A DNA stretch of 64,000 nucleotides from an uncultured Succinivibrio sp. GTDB taxonomy: Bacteria > Pseudomonadota > Gammaproteobacteria > Enterobacterales > Succinivibrionaceae. Below are positions 17,764 to 27,365 of the stretch, one piece after another; the first letter of the stretch is position 1, and each line of letters begins with the position of its first letter. The DNA lies in the NCBI GenBank assembly GCA_902785325.1, contig CACZXZ010000002.1, positions 1 to 64,000 on the forward strand, given 5' to 3'. Position numbers and translations under genes: made by a program. The notes below the pieces were generated by a model, which did not search any database, was not told the origin of the DNA, and worked only from the letters and a program-made list of their open reading frames with translations.

Positions 17764-18765
17764 ATGACTGAGACTAATCCTGTAATTGATAAATCTAGAC
17801 GCGCACCTAAGCGAGATATTGATGGAGTATTTTTATTAGATAAGCCATCAGGGATTAGTTCTGCTTTAGCTTTAACTAAAGTACGTGGTATTTACAGAGC
17901 TAATAAAGGTGGTCACACCGGAAGTTTAGATCCTCTAGCTTCAGGTTTATTGCCAATTTGTTTAGGACAAGCGGCTAAATTCTCCTCCTACTTTTTAGAA
18001 GGTTCTAAAAAATACCTAGCTACAGGAAAACTTGGTGTCATTACAGATTCAGGTGATGCTGATGGCAATATTATTCAAGAAAATCCTGTAACAAATGAAA
18101 TTGAAGGTATTGATGAGGCTATTAGTCGTTTTATAGGTACCATCACTCAAGTTCCACCTATGTATTCAGCCATTAAAGTAGATGGCAGACCATTATATAA
18201 GTACGCAAGAGCTGGTAAAACCGTTGAAGTACCTAAGCGCGAGGTACAAATTTTTTATATCAAGTTAATCGATAAAACAGCTGATACCTTTACTATTGAA
18301 GTTTATTGCTCAAAGGGAACTTATATTAGAACTTTAGTTGAAGATATAGGCCAAGCTTTAGGTTGCGGCGCTCATGTAACCATGCTTCGTCGTATCGAAG
18401 TTGATGGCTTACCTAAAGGAACAATGCATACTTTAGAAGATATCCAAAAACTTGCCGATAATAGAGAAGATTTTACCGATTTTACAGAGCTTGATAAGCT
18501 TTTAATCCCAATTGATGTAGCTATGGATTATCTTCCAAGAATTGATATTCCATATGAAATGGCAGTGCTTTTATGCCAGGGACAAAGACAAAATAATTTA
18601 GCTTCCCGTTGTCAATTTACTAATTGTAATGTTGACTATGAAGGTACTCTTCAAATTAGAACTGACGGTTTATTTTTAGGAGTAGGTCATATACAAAAAG
18701 GTGTGTTGATTTCAGACAGAATGATGTCTGATCCTTTGCACACTAATAAAGGACTTTACAAGTAG
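17764..18765 (+). CDS. truB: tRNA pseudouridine(55) synthase TruB
   Basis: 333 aa. The catalytic motif GHTGSLDPLASGLLP contains Asp56, which attacks the uridine at position 55 in the tRNA T-loop. The N-terminal GVFLLDKPSG and the middle CSKGTYIRTL motif are also characteristic. The first 20 residues are a short basic extension. It is not next to rbfA/infB as in E. coli; here it heads a run with a lipoprotein gene starting directly at the next base, then lpxK and kdsB. Confidence 0.95.
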   Translation: MTETNPVIDKSRRAPKRDIDGVFLLDKPSGISSALALTKVRGIYRANKGGHTGSLDPLASGLLPICLGQAAKFSSYFLEGSKKYLATGKLGVITDSGDADGNIIQENPVTNEIEGIDEAISRFIGTITQVPPMYSAIKVDGRPLYKYARAGKTVEVPKREVQIFYIKLIDKTADTFTIEVYCSKGTYIRTLVEDIGQALGCGAHVTMLRRIEVDGLPKGTMHTLEDIQKLADNREDFTDFTELDKLLIPIDVAMDYLPRIDIPYEMAVLLCQGQRQNNLASRCQFTNCNVDYEGTLQIRTDGLFLGVGHIQKGVLISDRMMSDPLHTNKGLYK

Positions 18766-19500
18766 ATGATTGCTTTAAAAAAGTTTATTTATATTTTTGC
18801 TTTTATTGGTCTTTGCAGTCTTGTTTCTGGCTGTGAGGATAGAGCAGTAGCATCCTCAAATAACATGATTAGAGCTATCAATAAAGTGATCTCTAATGAG
18901 GAGGTTATGATTGCAATTCCTTGTATGTCTTTGCGCGATGACAAAGTAGTACCACCTTTTGTAATTATTGATCCGATGTTAAAAGAGCTTGGAGTAACAG
19001 CTACCGGTCATCAAAAAGATATCTACTTAAACCGTATTGTAAAATACGCTAAGGTCATGGAAAAGTCAGGGGCAATTAACCTTAAAAAGTCTCGTTTTAA
19101 AATTCATATGCCTTTTGTGGGAATTAAGGTCTTTAATGGCTATGAGGTAGACTATAATCCTGATATTGCTCGCACTTTGCAAATCTCACCATACTATGGT
19201 TTGGCAATGGCAACCATTGGCACTTTACAAGTAAATGAGCTTATAAAAACTACCACTCCTTATTTTGAGGATGGTATTAAGTATGTAGATATTACCTTTA
19301 CCGTTAAAATCGACAATTTATTAAGTTGTATTGATGACGATACTTTAATTGAATCTTTTGCAAAAGAAGAAGTGGATAATGCCAAGGCTACTTATAGATT
19401 GTATCTTGATAAAGATTCTCTAGAGTGGAAAGTGCAGAAACCAAAAAAGCTTAATATCAATCCTGTTCGCAAATTCTTTGTCTATCTTGTAGAAAAATAG
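18766..19500 (+). CDS. Predicted lipoprotein of unknown function
   Basis: 244 aa. The N-terminus is a lipoprotein signal: a Lys pair, a hydrophobic stretch and the lipobox LVSGC, so Cys23 would be lipidated. The remainder has no known motif; it contains a few cysteines (IPCMSL, LLSCIDD) and mixed alpha/beta character. Its ATG follows the truB stop codon with no gap and lpxK begins three bases after its stop, so the four genes truB to kdsB are probably one operon. This suggests, weakly, an envelope role. Confidence 0.72.
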   Translation: MIALKKFIYIFAFIGLCSLVSGCEDRAVASSNNMIRAINKVISNEEVMIAIPCMSLRDDKVVPPFVIIDPMLKELGVTATGHQKDIYLNRIVKYAKVMEKSGAINLKKSRFKIHMPFVGIKVFNGYEVDYNPDIARTLQISPYYGLAMATIGTLQVNELIKTTTPYFEDGIKYVDITFTVKIDNLLSCIDDDTLIESFAKEEVDNAKATYRLYLDKDSLEWKVQKPKKLNINPVRKFFVYLVEK

Positions 19501-19502
19501 TC

Positions 19503-20519
19503 ATGTCTTTAATTGAAACTATTTGGTACCAAAAGCTAAACCACAAAAATGGTTTAGCTATTATACTTTTATACCCTTTAAGTTTGTTGTTTAGAGTTAT
19601 CACTTTTGTAAGAAGATATTTTTATAAACACCATCTTCTAAAAGTTACCCCTTTAAAAGTACCAAGTATTGTGGTTGGTGGCATTAGCGTAGGAGGCAGT
19701 GGCAAAACTCCACTTTCAATTGCGCTTATTGAGTATCTATCTAACTGTGGTTATAAAGTAGGTCTAGTAAGCCGTGGTTACAAGGGTAAAGCAAAAAGTT
19801 ATCCTTTAGTAGTAAATACTGACACTAAAGCTTGTGAATCAGGCGATGAGCCTTTACTTATAAAAATGGCTTTGCAAGATAAAGTTACAGTTTGTGTTGA
19901 TCCTAATAAAGATAGAGGCTGTAAGTTCCTTGAAGAAAAAGGCGTAGACGTGATTGTCTCAGATGACGGTTTACAGCATTATAGTCTAGATTTTGATATT
20001 GAAATTGTAGTTTTAGACGGTAAAAGACTTTTGGGTAATGGCTTTTTAATGCCAGCTGGTCCTTTAAGAGAAGGTAAGTGGCATTTAAAAACTTGTGATG
20101 CTGTAGTTGTAAACGGCGAAACTAAAATTGACAACGCTTATAACATGCAACTTGTACCTGATAAGGTGATCCCTTTAACTTACTTTTTAAAGCATCAAGG
20201 GGATAGTAAAGCTCTTGATACTACCGAAGGGGTGGTTGCAATGGCTGGTATTGGTAATCCAAAACGCTTTTATTCAACTTTAGAGAATTTAGGTTATACC
20301 ATCACCAATACCATTGAAGTTTCAGATCATCAAAAGTTATCTGATGAGCAAGTTTTATCTTTTGCCCGTGAAAATAAAGTTGTCATGACGGCAAAAGATG
20401 CAGTAAAGTATGCTCACTTACAGTCTGATAACCTATATGTACTAAATGTACAAGCATCTTTAGATAATAGCTTTTTTGAAAAAATTAAACAAAAGCTTAT
20501 AGACAGAATTAACCATTAA
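19503..20519 (+). CDS. lpxK: Tetraacyldisaccharide 4'-kinase LpxK
   Basis: 338 aa, inner-membrane kinase that phosphorylates the 4' position of the lipid A precursor. One N-terminal membrane helix (about residues 18-35) precedes the P-loop GGISVGGSGKTP (59-70). SRGYKG, the SGDEP motif and SDDGLQH complete the family signature. Slightly longer than the E. coli protein. kdsB follows after 12 bases, a common lipopolysaccharide pairing. Confidence 0.95.
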   Translation: MSLIETIWYQKLNHKNGLAIILLYPLSLLFRVITFVRRYFYKHHLLKVTPLKVPSIVVGGISVGGSGKTPLSIALIEYLSNCGYKVGLVSRGYKGKAKSYPLVVNTDTKACESGDEPLLIKMALQDKVTVCVDPNKDRGCKFLEEKGVDVIVSDDGLQHYSLDFDIEIVVLDGKRLLGNGFLMPAGPLREGKWHLKTCDAVVVNGETKIDNAYNMQLVPDKVIPLTYFLKHQGDSKALDTTEGVVAMAGIGNPKRFYSTLENLGYTITNTIEVSDHQKLSDEQVLSFARENKVVMTAKDAVKYAHLQSDNLYVLNVQASLDNSFFEKIKQKLIDRINH

Positions 20520-20531
20520 AAAGGTAATGCT

Positions 20532-21299
20532 ATGCAAGATTATATTGTTGCCATTCCATCTCGTTTTGCTTCTACTCGTTTTCCTGGTAAACCACTTGTC
20601 CTAGTAGGTGGTATCCCTATGGTAAAAAGAGTGTGTATGCAGGCTTTAAAATCTAAAGCAAAACAGGTTATCGCCTGTGTAGATGATGAGAGAGTAAGCG
20701 CTGTACTTAATGGTATGGATAAGGTACAAGTATGTATGACCTCCACTGATTGTAATTGTGGTACTGACAGACTTGCACAGATGATTAAAAAGCTTAACAT
20801 CGACGAGAACACTGTGATTGTAAATGTTCAAGGTGATGAGCCTTTAATTGATCCTAAGCATATTGATCAAGTAGCTAAACTTTTAGAAGATACTAAAGCT
20901 GACATGGCTACCTTATGCTTTGAAATTGATAATGTAAAAGATGTATTTGATTTAAACTGTGTCAAAGTAGTCTTTGATAAAAATCAAAAAGCTATCTACT
21001 TTTCAAGAGCTCCAATACCTTATGAGCGTGACAATTTTAAATTAGGTAACGTACAAGAACTTAAACATAAGCATTACCACCATGTAGGTATTTATGCTTA
21101 CAAAGCTAAAACAGTACTTGAGTATGCTGCTATGAGCCAAACTAGTTTAGAAATTGCTGAATCCTTAGAGCAATTAAGACTTATGGAAAATGGCAAGTCT
21201 ATTGCAGTAGGTATTTGTACTGAGCCTCCTAAGACAGGTGTAGATACCAAAGAAGATCTTGATAGAATAAATGCTTATTTAAAAGAGATTGAAGGTTAA
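20532..21299 (+). CDS. kdsB: CMP-Kdo synthetase KdsB
   Basis: 255 aa cytidylyltransferase that activates Kdo for lipopolysaccharide core synthesis. It has the nucleotide-binding start AIPSRFASTRFPGKPL, the NVQGDEPLI metal-site motif, YFSRAPIPYERD and the HVGIYAYK segment. Length is standard. Followed by a hairpin at 21312-21335 that closes the truB-kdsB unit. Confidence 0.95.
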   Translation: MQDYIVAIPSRFASTRFPGKPLVLVGGIPMVKRVCMQALKSKAKQVIACVDDERVSAVLNGMDKVQVCMTSTDCNCGTDRLAQMIKKLNIDENTVIVNVQGDEPLIDPKHIDQVAKLLEDTKADMATLCFEIDNVKDVFDLNCVKVVFDKNQKAIYFSRAPIPYERDNFKLGNVQELKHKHYHHVGIYAYKAKTVLEYAAMSQTSLEIAESLEQLRLMENGKSIAVGICTEPPKTGVDTKEDLDRINAYLKEIEG

Positions 21300-21311
21300 T
21301 CTTAATTGAAT

Positions 21312-21335
21312 AAAGCCACAAGAAATTGTGGCTTT
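21312..21335 (+). terminator. Hairpin after kdsB
   Basis: Perfect stem AAAGCCACAA / TTGTGGCTTT with GAAA loop. There is no T tract beyond the stem's own TTT, so termination may be modest. The stop codon of the minus-strand fragment lies in its distal edge. Confidence 0.6.
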
Positions 21336-21588
21336 ACGTACCGCTTTGATCTTTGGCTATTTTTAAATCGTCAAATAAGGCTTTTGAATTGCATCCTTTT
21401 GAATAATAGGCATTCATTAAAGATGTCATCATGGATTTTCCAAATCTACGAGGACGAGATACGCAGATAAACTTTTCTTTAGAGTTCATAAATCTGTTTA
21501 GGACAGATAAACAGGCACTCTTATCAACAAAATGACTATTTCTAGCTTCTGAAAAAGCGTTGTTTCCACGATTTAAATACTCTGACAT
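21334..21588 (-). pseudogene. Truncated AAA-ATPase-like (PF09820 type) gene
   Basis: 84 aa, only the N-terminus of a protein that is normally 500-630 aa. It has the family start MSEYLNRGNNAF, the VDKS segment and the P-loop-like SRPRRFGKSMM, then stops after DLKIAKDQSGT. The Walker B region and C-terminal PD-(D/E)XK nuclease are missing. A full-length relative is at 60329-62221. It lies between kdsB and the thiamine operon, so a gene was probably lost here by deletion. Confidence 0.8.
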
Positions 21589-21642
21589 AAAAACATCTTT
21601 AATCGGTTGAATTTTCTGTTCTACTATACCATAATAGCAATG

Positions 21643-21723
21643 CTTGTCGGAGTGCCTTGAAGGCTGAGATTGCTTTGCAAAATCCGTTGATCTGATCTAG
21701 TTAATGCTAGCGTAGAGAACAAG
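21643..21723 (+). ncRNA. TPP riboswitch (THI element)
   Basis: The conserved aptamer core is visible: CTGAGA at 21664-21669, then CCGTTGATCTGATCTAGTTA with GCTAGCGTAG, the usual GAACCTGATC..TAATACCAGCGTAG region in variant form. P1 is closed by CTTGT (21643-21647) with ACAAG (21719-21723). It lies directly upstream of thiC, where TPP-bound RNA represses thiamine synthesis. Confidence 0.92.
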
Positions 21724-21772
21724 ATATCCGGCATGCATAAGTTTAGTTTATTTATCAAGCAGTGCCGATATG
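21724..21772 (+). promoter_or_regulatory. Start-codon-sequestering hairpin of the TPP riboswitch
   Basis: Immediately after the aptamer, ATATCCGGCA (21724-21733) can pair with TGCCGATAT (21763-21771) with one bulged C. The 3' arm includes the first two bases of the thiC start codon (ATG 21770-21772). This would block initiation. No T tract follows, so translational rather than transcriptional control is the better reading. Confidence 0.6.
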
Positions 21773-23329
21773 TCTCATAAAATCGAAAATAAGCAATTTA
21801 CCCCTGACATTCAAGTCGTAAAGATTAAGGGCAGTTCTGATGATGTAGCAGTGCCTTTTAATCAAATCAATCTATCAAATCAAGAATCTATCCTAGTTTC
21901 TAGAGTTGAAGGTGAAACCTCAACTACTAAAATATTACCTAAAACCTCCTTAACTTACGCCCCTTATGTAGTTAATGCAGGTGTTAACAAGGTTAAGAAG
22001 ACCATTCTTGAAAGGGCAAAGGCAGGCGAAATTACCAAGCACATGGAATATGTAGCCATCCGTGAGTCATATAAGTATGGCGAGGATATGAATTTCACTG
22101 CGCAAACAGTGATGGAGGAAATTGCCAAAGGTCATGCTGTAATACCTTGCAACGTAAATCACCCTGAGTGTGAACCTATGATTATAGGTAAAAAGTTTTC
22201 GGTTAAGGTAAATGCTAATATCGGTGCTTCCTCTTTATCCTCAAATTATGATGAGGAGATTAAAAAGTTACATTTAGCTCTAAAGCATGGTGCTGATACC
22301 GTGATGGATTTATCTACCGGTATTGACAATCTAGGTTCTTTGAGAAACGCCATTTTAAGAGCCTCCCCAGTACCAATTGGTACAGTTCCTATTTATGAAG
22401 CTTTAGATAGAGCTCATGGTGATGTAAGACTACTTACCTGGGATTTATTTAGAGATACAGTGATTTCACAAGCCCAGCAAGGTGTTGATTACTTTACTAT
22501 TCACGCAGGTTTATTACAGGATTTATTACCACATGCAGCAGCTCGTACCTTAGGTATTGTCTCTCGTGGTGGCTCCATTATGGCAAGTGTCATGTTAAAT
22601 TCTGACAGTGAGAATTTAGCTTATGAGCACTTTGATGAACTAATTGAAATTTGTAAAGACTACGATGTAGCTTTATCTTTAGGTGATGGCTTACGTCCTG
22701 GTTGTTTAGCAGATGCCTGTGATAAAGCTCAATACGGTGAACTTAAGAATATCGGCATGCTTGCAAAGCGTTGTTTTGACGCTGGTGTATCCTGCTTTAT
22801 TGAAGGTCCAGGTCATGTGCCTATGGATAAAGTATATGAGAACCAAGAGCTTCAAGAAACCTATTGTAATAAGGCTCCTTTCTATACTTTAGGACCATTA
22901 GTTACTGATATTGCACCAGGTTACGATCATATTACCTCAGCCATAGGTGGTGCTATGATTGCCTCCTTTGGTACAGCAATGCTTTGCTATGTAACCCCAT
23001 CAGAGCATCTTGCTTTACCTAATGAAAACGATGTGAAGACTGGTTTAATTACTTATAAATTAGCAGCTCACGCAGCCGATGTGGCTAAAAAGCTACCAGG
23101 GGCTATTGCAAGAGATAACGCTATGGCAAAGGCTCGAGCTGACTTTAGATGGTATGATCAATTTGCACTATCTTTAGATCCTCAAAATGCTTTTGAGGTA
23201 TGGTCATCACAAATGCCTGAGGAGTGCGCTAAATCCCATGAGCCTGCTTTCTGCTCAATGTGTGGCCCTCGATTCTGTCCAATTAGATTAAATCGTAAAT
23301 TACAGGCAAAGTTCAATGTTAAAGCATAA
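21770..23329 (+). CDS. thiC: Phosphomethylpyrimidine synthase ThiC
   Basis: 519 aa radical-SAM enzyme that converts aminoimidazole ribotide to HMP phosphate. The C-terminal cluster motif CSMCGPRFC (C-x2-C-x4-C) is present, together with EFIAIRE-like [18 protein letters not shown] and EGPGHVPMD. Its N-terminal domain is shorter than in E. coli ThiC. No strong ribosome site precedes the ATG, and the start is in the predicted riboswitch hairpin. The gene overlaps the next by 14 bases, implying translational coupling. Confidence 0.96.
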   Translation: MSHKIENKQFTPDIQVVKIKGSSDDVAVPFNQINLSNQESILVSRVEGETSTTKILPKTSLTYAPYVVNAGVNKVKKTILERAKAGEITKHMEYVAIRESYKYGEDMNFTAQTVMEEIAKGHAVIPCNVNHPECEPMIIGKKFSVKVNANIGASSLSSNYDEEIKKLHLALKHGADTVMDLSTGIDNLGSLRNAILRASPVPIGTVPIYEALDRAHGDVRLLTWDLFRDTVISQAQQGVDYFTIHAGLLQDLLPHAAARTLGIVSRGGSIMASVMLNSDSENLAYEHFDELIEICKDYDVALSLGDGLRPGCLADACDKAQYGELKNIGMLAKRCFDAGVSCFIEGPGHVPMDKVYENQELQETYCNKAPFYTLGPLVTDIAPGYDHITSAIGGAMIASFGTAMLCYVTPSEHLALPNENDVKTGLITYKLAAHAADVAKKLPGAIARDNAMAKARADFRWYDQFALSLDPQNAFEVWSSQMPEECAKSHEPAFCSMCGPRFCPIRLNRKLQAKFNVKA

Positions 23330-24812
23330 TCGCCCTTTAGTATTAGTAGTTGCAGGCTTAGATTCCTCAGGTGGCGCAGGCATTAGTGCTGATTGTATTA
23401 CGGTACATGACAATGCTGCCTTTGCACTACCTTGTGTAACTGCACTTACAAGTCAGTCTTTATCTAAGATCTCCATGGTAGTACCTACTGATGAAGCTTT
23501 ATTTGAAGACACTTTAAAGCTAGCTTTTGAAGATTCAAAAGCTATAAGTGCTATAAAAGTAGGTCTTATAAGTGATGACAGATTACTAAAAATCCTCTTA
23601 AAGTATTTAGAAAATGAGTTTAAGGGAATACCTGTAGTTTGGGATCCTGTGCTTACTGGAACCGCAGGAGATCTGCACTCTGTTGATTTAAAAGCTTACT
23701 TAAAAGATATCTTAAAACATACCACTATCTTTACCCCAAATTTAAATGAAGCTTTAGAGCTTGCCTCTTGGTCTAAAGAGGATTTCAAACAAAAAGGTGT
23801 TAAAGCTTTAGCTCAAGTCTTTTTAGATTTAGGTTGTCAAAACGTAGTGATTAAAGGTGGTCACAACATTGAAAACACTGATGCTAAAGATTACTTTGCT
23901 TCAAAAGAAGTATCTTTCTTTTTTGTATGTCCAAAGGTTGAAGGCTTAGGTGCTCACGGTGGTGGCTGTGCTTTATCCTCCTCACTTGCAGCCTTTTTAG
24001 CAAACGACTTTGCTCCACATGATGCCATGGTACTTGCTAAAGCTTATGTAACAGGCGGCATTAAAGAGCCTGCGCATGAAGTTTTAGAGCAAAATGATTT
24101 AAGACCACCTATTGGTCATCATGGTCTACCAACTTGGCTTGACGATTTCCCTCAAGTATTTGAAGAAGGTTTCCCATCATACTCTGAGCGCTTTGCTCCA
24201 TGTCCATTACACTTAGGTTTATATCCTGTAGTAGATAGTGTTGAGTGGATTGAAAGACTAGTAAATCAAGGGGTGAAGACCATTCAGTTACGTATTAAAG
24301 ATAAAAGTGATCCAAAGCTTTTTGACAAAATTAAGGCAGCGGTTGATTTTTGTGAACCAAAAGCTGTTCGTCTATTTATCGACGATCATTATGAGTTGGC
24401 AATTAAAGCTCATGCCTATGGTGTACACCTTGGTATGGAAGATTTAAAAACAGCTGATTTAAAGAGTATTCAAAAGGCTGGTTTAAGACTTGGTGTATCA
24501 ACTCATGGTGCTTATGAAATGCTAAAGGCAATGCAGTTGCAACCATCTTACATCGCTTTAGGTCATATCTTCCCAACCCAAAGTAAGAAGATGCCATCTA
24601 AACCTCAAGGCGTGTTTAAACTTGCTTTAGAGCAAGAGATTATTCAGGATTTAGTGCCAACAGTAGCTATAGGTGGTATTAAATTACATAACGTTGAAGA
24701 TGTTTTAGAGACAGGAGTTGGCTCTGTTGCTTTAATCACAGGTATTACTAAAGCAGACGATCCTGACAAAGAAACTCAAGTTTGGTTAAAGTACTGCACC
24801 AGTGGAGATTAG
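23316..24812 (+). CDS. thiDE: Bifunctional HMP(-P) kinase / thiamine-phosphate synthase (ThiD-ThiE fusion)
   Basis: 498 aa. Residues about 1-265 are ThiD ([18 protein letters not shown]; the [11 protein letters not shown] segment; [13 protein letters not shown] in place of the usual GTGCT loop), phosphorylating HMP-P. Residues about 300-498 are ThiE ([33 protein letters not shown]), joining HMP-PP to the thiazole phosphate. The linker region has [15 protein letters not shown]. Such fusions are known in several bacteria. The ThiD anion-hole loop reads GAHGGG rather than GTGC, and HLGQ is HLGM; both are worth noting but probably tolerated. Confidence 0.93.
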   Translation: MLKHNRPLVLVVAGLDSSGGAGISADCITVHDNAAFALPCVTALTSQSLSKISMVVPTDEALFEDTLKLAFEDSKAISAIKVGLISDDRLLKILLKYLENEFKGIPVVWDPVLTGTAGDLHSVDLKAYLKDILKHTTIFTPNLNEALELASWSKEDFKQKGVKALAQVFLDLGCQNVVIKGGHNIENTDAKDYFASKEVSFFFVCPKVEGLGAHGGGCALSSSLAAFLANDFAPHDAMVLAKAYVTGGIKEPAHEVLEQNDLRPPIGHHGLPTWLDDFPQVFEEGFPSYSERFAPCPLHLGLYPVVDSVEWIERLVNQGVKTIQLRIKDKSDPKLFDKIKAAVDFCEPKAVRLFIDDHYELAIKAHAYGVHLGMEDLKTADLKSIQKAGLRLGVSTHGAYEMLKAMQLQPSYIALGHIFPTQSKKMPSKPQGVFKLALEQEIIQDLVPTVAIGGIKLHNVEDVLETGVGSVALITGITKADDPDKETQVWLKYCTSGD

Positions 24813-24813
24813 T

Positions 24814-25020
24814 ATGGCTCAAATTACTTTTAATCAAGAACACAAGTTAACTATTAAAGACGGCACTACCTTAAGTGAGTTTTTAAAAGAGCAACAACTG
24901 TTAAAAGAAGGTGTTGCTGTAGCAATTGATGAAGACATTATTAAAAAAGATACCTACGATAATGTGATCCTAAAAGACGGCATGAACGTGGATGTCTATA
25001 ACATGGTATCAGGAGGTTAA
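24814..25020 (+). CDS. thiS: Sulfur carrier protein ThiS
   Basis: 68 aa, ubiquitin-like. It ends MVSGG; the terminal Gly-Gly is adenylated and then thiocarboxylated to deliver sulfur to ThiG. I start at ATG 24814, which has GGAG six bases upstream, rather than the in-frame GTG at 24802 that overlaps the ribosome site. It begins one base after the thiDE stop. No thiF (the activating enzyme) is in the operon. Confidence 0.93.
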   Translation: MAQITFNQEHKLTIKDGTTLSEFLKEQQLLKEGVAVAIDEDIIKKDTYDNVILKDGMNVDVYNMVSGG

Positions 25021-25024
25021 AAAG

Positions 25025-25807
25025 ATGTCTGACAAGTTAGTATTAGCAGGTCGTGAATTTGACAGTAGACTAATTATCGGTACTGGTAAGTACGCATCTG
25101 CGGAAGTTTTACAAAAGTCAGCACTAGCAAGTGGCGCTCAAATTGCTACTATGGCAGTTAAAAGAGTAGATGTAAAAACTCATCAAGACGAGATTGTAGC
25201 TCCCTTAAAAGAGCTTAACATTACTTTAATGCCTAATACCTCTGGTGCTAAAAACGCAAGAGAAGCTATCTTTGCAGCTCGTTTAGCAAGAGAAGCTTTA
25301 GGTACTGATTGGATTAAAGTTGAAATCCACCCTGATGTACGTTACTTACTTCCTGATCCTATTGAAACTTTAGAAGCTTGCAAAGTTTTAGTTGAAGATG
25401 GCTTTAAAGTATTCCCATACATTCAAGCAGATCCAGTATTAGCCCGTCGTTTAGAGGAAATTGGTGTAATTGCTGTAATGCCACTAGGTGCTCCTATTGG
25501 CTCTGCTCAGGGCTTACAAACTAAAGCTATGATTGACATTATCTTAAAGCAGTCCCATGTACCGGTTATTGTAGATGCAGGTATTGGTGCCCCATCTGAT
25601 GCAGCTTTAGCTTTTGAAATGGGCGCAGATGCTGTAATGGTTAATACTGCAATTGCAGCTTCAGCAGATGCAGTGTTAATGTCTGAGGCTTTTAAAGCTG
25701 CTTGTGAGGCTGGACGTAAAGCCTATAAAGCAGGTCTTGCTATTAAGTCAACTAGCGCTAAAGCCACCTCTCCTATGGAGGCTTTTTTGAAGGAGGCTAT
25801 GAAATAA
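25025..25807 (+). CDS. thiG: Thiazole synthase ThiG
   Basis: 260 aa TIM barrel. Start ATG 25025 has a textbook AGGAGG eight bases upstream (25011-25016), inside the last codons of thiS. Motifs: [12 protein letters not shown], the Schiff-base lysine in WIKVEIHPD, and the phosphate site [10 protein letters not shown] and [11 protein letters not shown]. With ThiS thiocarboxylate, DXP and dehydroglycine (from ThiH) it forms the thiazole ring. The next gene, thiH, begins immediately after its stop codon. Confidence 0.96.
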   Translation: MSDKLVLAGREFDSRLIIGTGKYASAEVLQKSALASGAQIATMAVKRVDVKTHQDEIVAPLKELNITLMPNTSGAKNAREAIFAARLAREALGTDWIKVEIHPDVRYLLPDPIETLEACKVLVEDGFKVFPYIQADPVLARRLEEIGVIAVMPLGAPIGSAQGLQTKAMIDIILKQSHVPVIVDAGIGAPSDAALAFEMGADAVMVNTAIAASADAVLMSEAFKAACEAGRKAYKAGLAIKSTSAKATSPMEAFLKEAMK

Positions 25808-26932
25808 ATGAGCTTTTTTGATGTACTCTCAAAATATGATGTTGATAAATTCAAAGAGCTTGTAGATAGCAAAACCGACAAAGACATTGAGCTTGCATTA
25901 GCAAAACAAGGTGCCCACACTATTGACGATTTTGCAGCTTTAATTAGTGAGCGTGCCCGTACCCATTACTTAGATGTAATGGTTCAAATGAGTATGCAAC
26001 TTACAAGAAAGCGCTTTGGTCGTTGCATTAACATGTATTTGCCTTTGTATTTGACCAATTTGTGTTCAAATAAGTGTGCTTATTGTGGTTTTAGTGTAGC
26101 TAATAAATTCAAACGCGTGGTGTTAACTCTTGAAGAAATTGAAGAAGAGTTACAAGCCATGAATAAAATGGGCTATACCAATATTCTGTTAGTATCAGGT
26201 GAAAACTCTCATAAAGCAGGTATGCCTTATTTTGAGCAAGTGTTACCCCTTGCTAAAAATTATGCTGACTACTTACAGATGGAAGTACAACCTTTAGAAA
26301 CTGATGAGTACGCAAGGTTAAAAGAGTTAGGCTTAGATGCCGTATCTGTTTATCAAGAAACTTATCATCCTGAGTATTACAAAAAAGTGCATTTAGCTGG
26401 TAAAAAAGCTGATATGCGCTTTAGAATGGAAACTCCTGATAGATTAGGACAAGCTGGTATTGATAAAGTTGGTATGGGCGCTTTACTTGGTTTATATGAT
26501 TGGAAAGTGGACTTAGTTGCAACTGCTATGCATGTTTTATACATGCGTGATAAGTATTGGAAGACTAATCTTTCTATTTCTTTCCCAAGATTAAGACCTG
26601 CTCAAGGTGGCTTTGAGCCTCATTCTCCTGTATCAGATGCAAAATTATTACAAATAATTTGTGCTTGGAGAATTTTTGATAATGAGTTAGATTTAACTAT
26701 CTCCACTCGTGAGTCAGCTCAGTTTAGAGATTTGATTTTACCAGTTGGTATCACCGCTTTATCAGCAGGATCTTCCACAGAGCCTGGTGGTTATGCTCAC
26801 AAGGGACAGAATCTTGAGCAGTGGACTGTAAATGATGCTCGTCCTGTGGATGAGGTAGTTAAAGTTATGGAAGAAAGTGGTTTTGATGCAGTATTCCACA
26901 ATGCATCTACCACCTATTTTAAGGCAGTTTAA
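25808..26932 (+). CDS. thiH: 2-iminoacetate synthase ThiH
   Basis: 374 aa radical-SAM enzyme. The CxxxCxxC cluster site is Cys86, Cys90, Cys93 (NLCSNKCAYCGF). It cleaves tyrosine to dehydroglycine for ThiG; choosing ThiH rather than the oxygen-requiring ThiO suits an anaerobe. The C-terminal SAGSSTEPGGYA segment is typical. It ends two bases before dgkA. Confidence 0.96.
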   Translation: MSFFDVLSKYDVDKFKELVDSKTDKDIELALAKQGAHTIDDFAALISERARTHYLDVMVQMSMQLTRKRFGRCINMYLPLYLTNLCSNKCAYCGFSVANKFKRVVLTLEEIEEELQAMNKMGYTNILLVSGENSHKAGMPYFEQVLPLAKNYADYLQMEVQPLETDEYARLKELGLDAVSVYQETYHPEYYKKVHLAGKKADMRFRMETPDRLGQAGIDKVGMGALLGLYDWKVDLVATAMHVLYMRDKYWKTNLSISFPRLRPAQGGFEPHSPVSDAKLLQIICAWRIFDNELDLTISTRESAQFRDLILPVGITALSAGSSTEPGGYAHKGQNLEQWTVNDARPVDEVVKVMEESGFDAVFHNASTTYFKAV

Positions 26933-26934
26933 AG

Positions 26935-27318
26935 ATGGCTAAAGTACAAAAGAAAGGTTTAGTTAGAATTTTTAATGCTTATAAATACAGCATGAAAGGC
27001 TTTAAGGCAGGTCTTGAAAATGAAGCTGCTATTCGTCAAGAGTTTGTGCTTGCAACTATTTTGACTATTGCTTCAGTTTTTGTCTTTGACGGTGTTAGTC
27101 AGTTAATTCTGTTAATTGCTATGCCATGGCTTACTGTGGTAGCTGAGCTTTTAAATTCAGGTATTGAAGCTGTTGTAGATAGAATTGGTACTGAATACCA
27201 TGAGCTATCAGGTAGAGCTAAAGACTTAGGCTCTGCTGCAGTATTTGTAATGCTAGTTTTAACCCTACTTACTTGGGTGTTAATCTTAGTTAATAACTAC
27301 ACCTCCTTACTTAAATAA
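26935..27318 (+). CDS. dgkA: Diacylglycerol kinase (DgkA)
   Basis: 127 aa, small three-helix inner-membrane kinase. Conserved elements are visible: the amphipathic N-terminus with NEAAIRQEF, and the catalytic ELLNSGIEAVVDRIG. It recycles diacylglycerol formed during membrane-derived oligosaccharide and lipopolysaccharide modification. The gene starts two bases after thiH and is likely cotranscribed with the thiamine genes, without an obvious functional link. A terminator follows. Confidence 0.94.
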   Translation: MAKVQKKGLVRIFNAYKYSMKGFKAGLENEAAIRQEFVLATILTIASVFVFDGVSQLILLIAMPWLTVVAELLNSGIEAVVDRIGTEYHELSGRAKDLGSAAVFVMLVLTLLTWVLILVNNYTSLLK

Positions 27319-27324
27319 GTATTT

Positions 27325-27353
27325 GCTACAGGTAAGCTTAGCTTACCTGTAGC
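27325..27353 (+). terminator. Strong hairpin after dgkA
   Basis: Perfect 13-base stem GCTACAGGTAAGC / GCTTACCTGTAGC with a TTA loop. The T tract is poor (TGTAATCTTCTT). It ends only 12 bases before the tadA start codon, so it may also shape tadA translation. Confidence 0.65.
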
Positions 27354-27365
27354 TGTAATCTTCTT

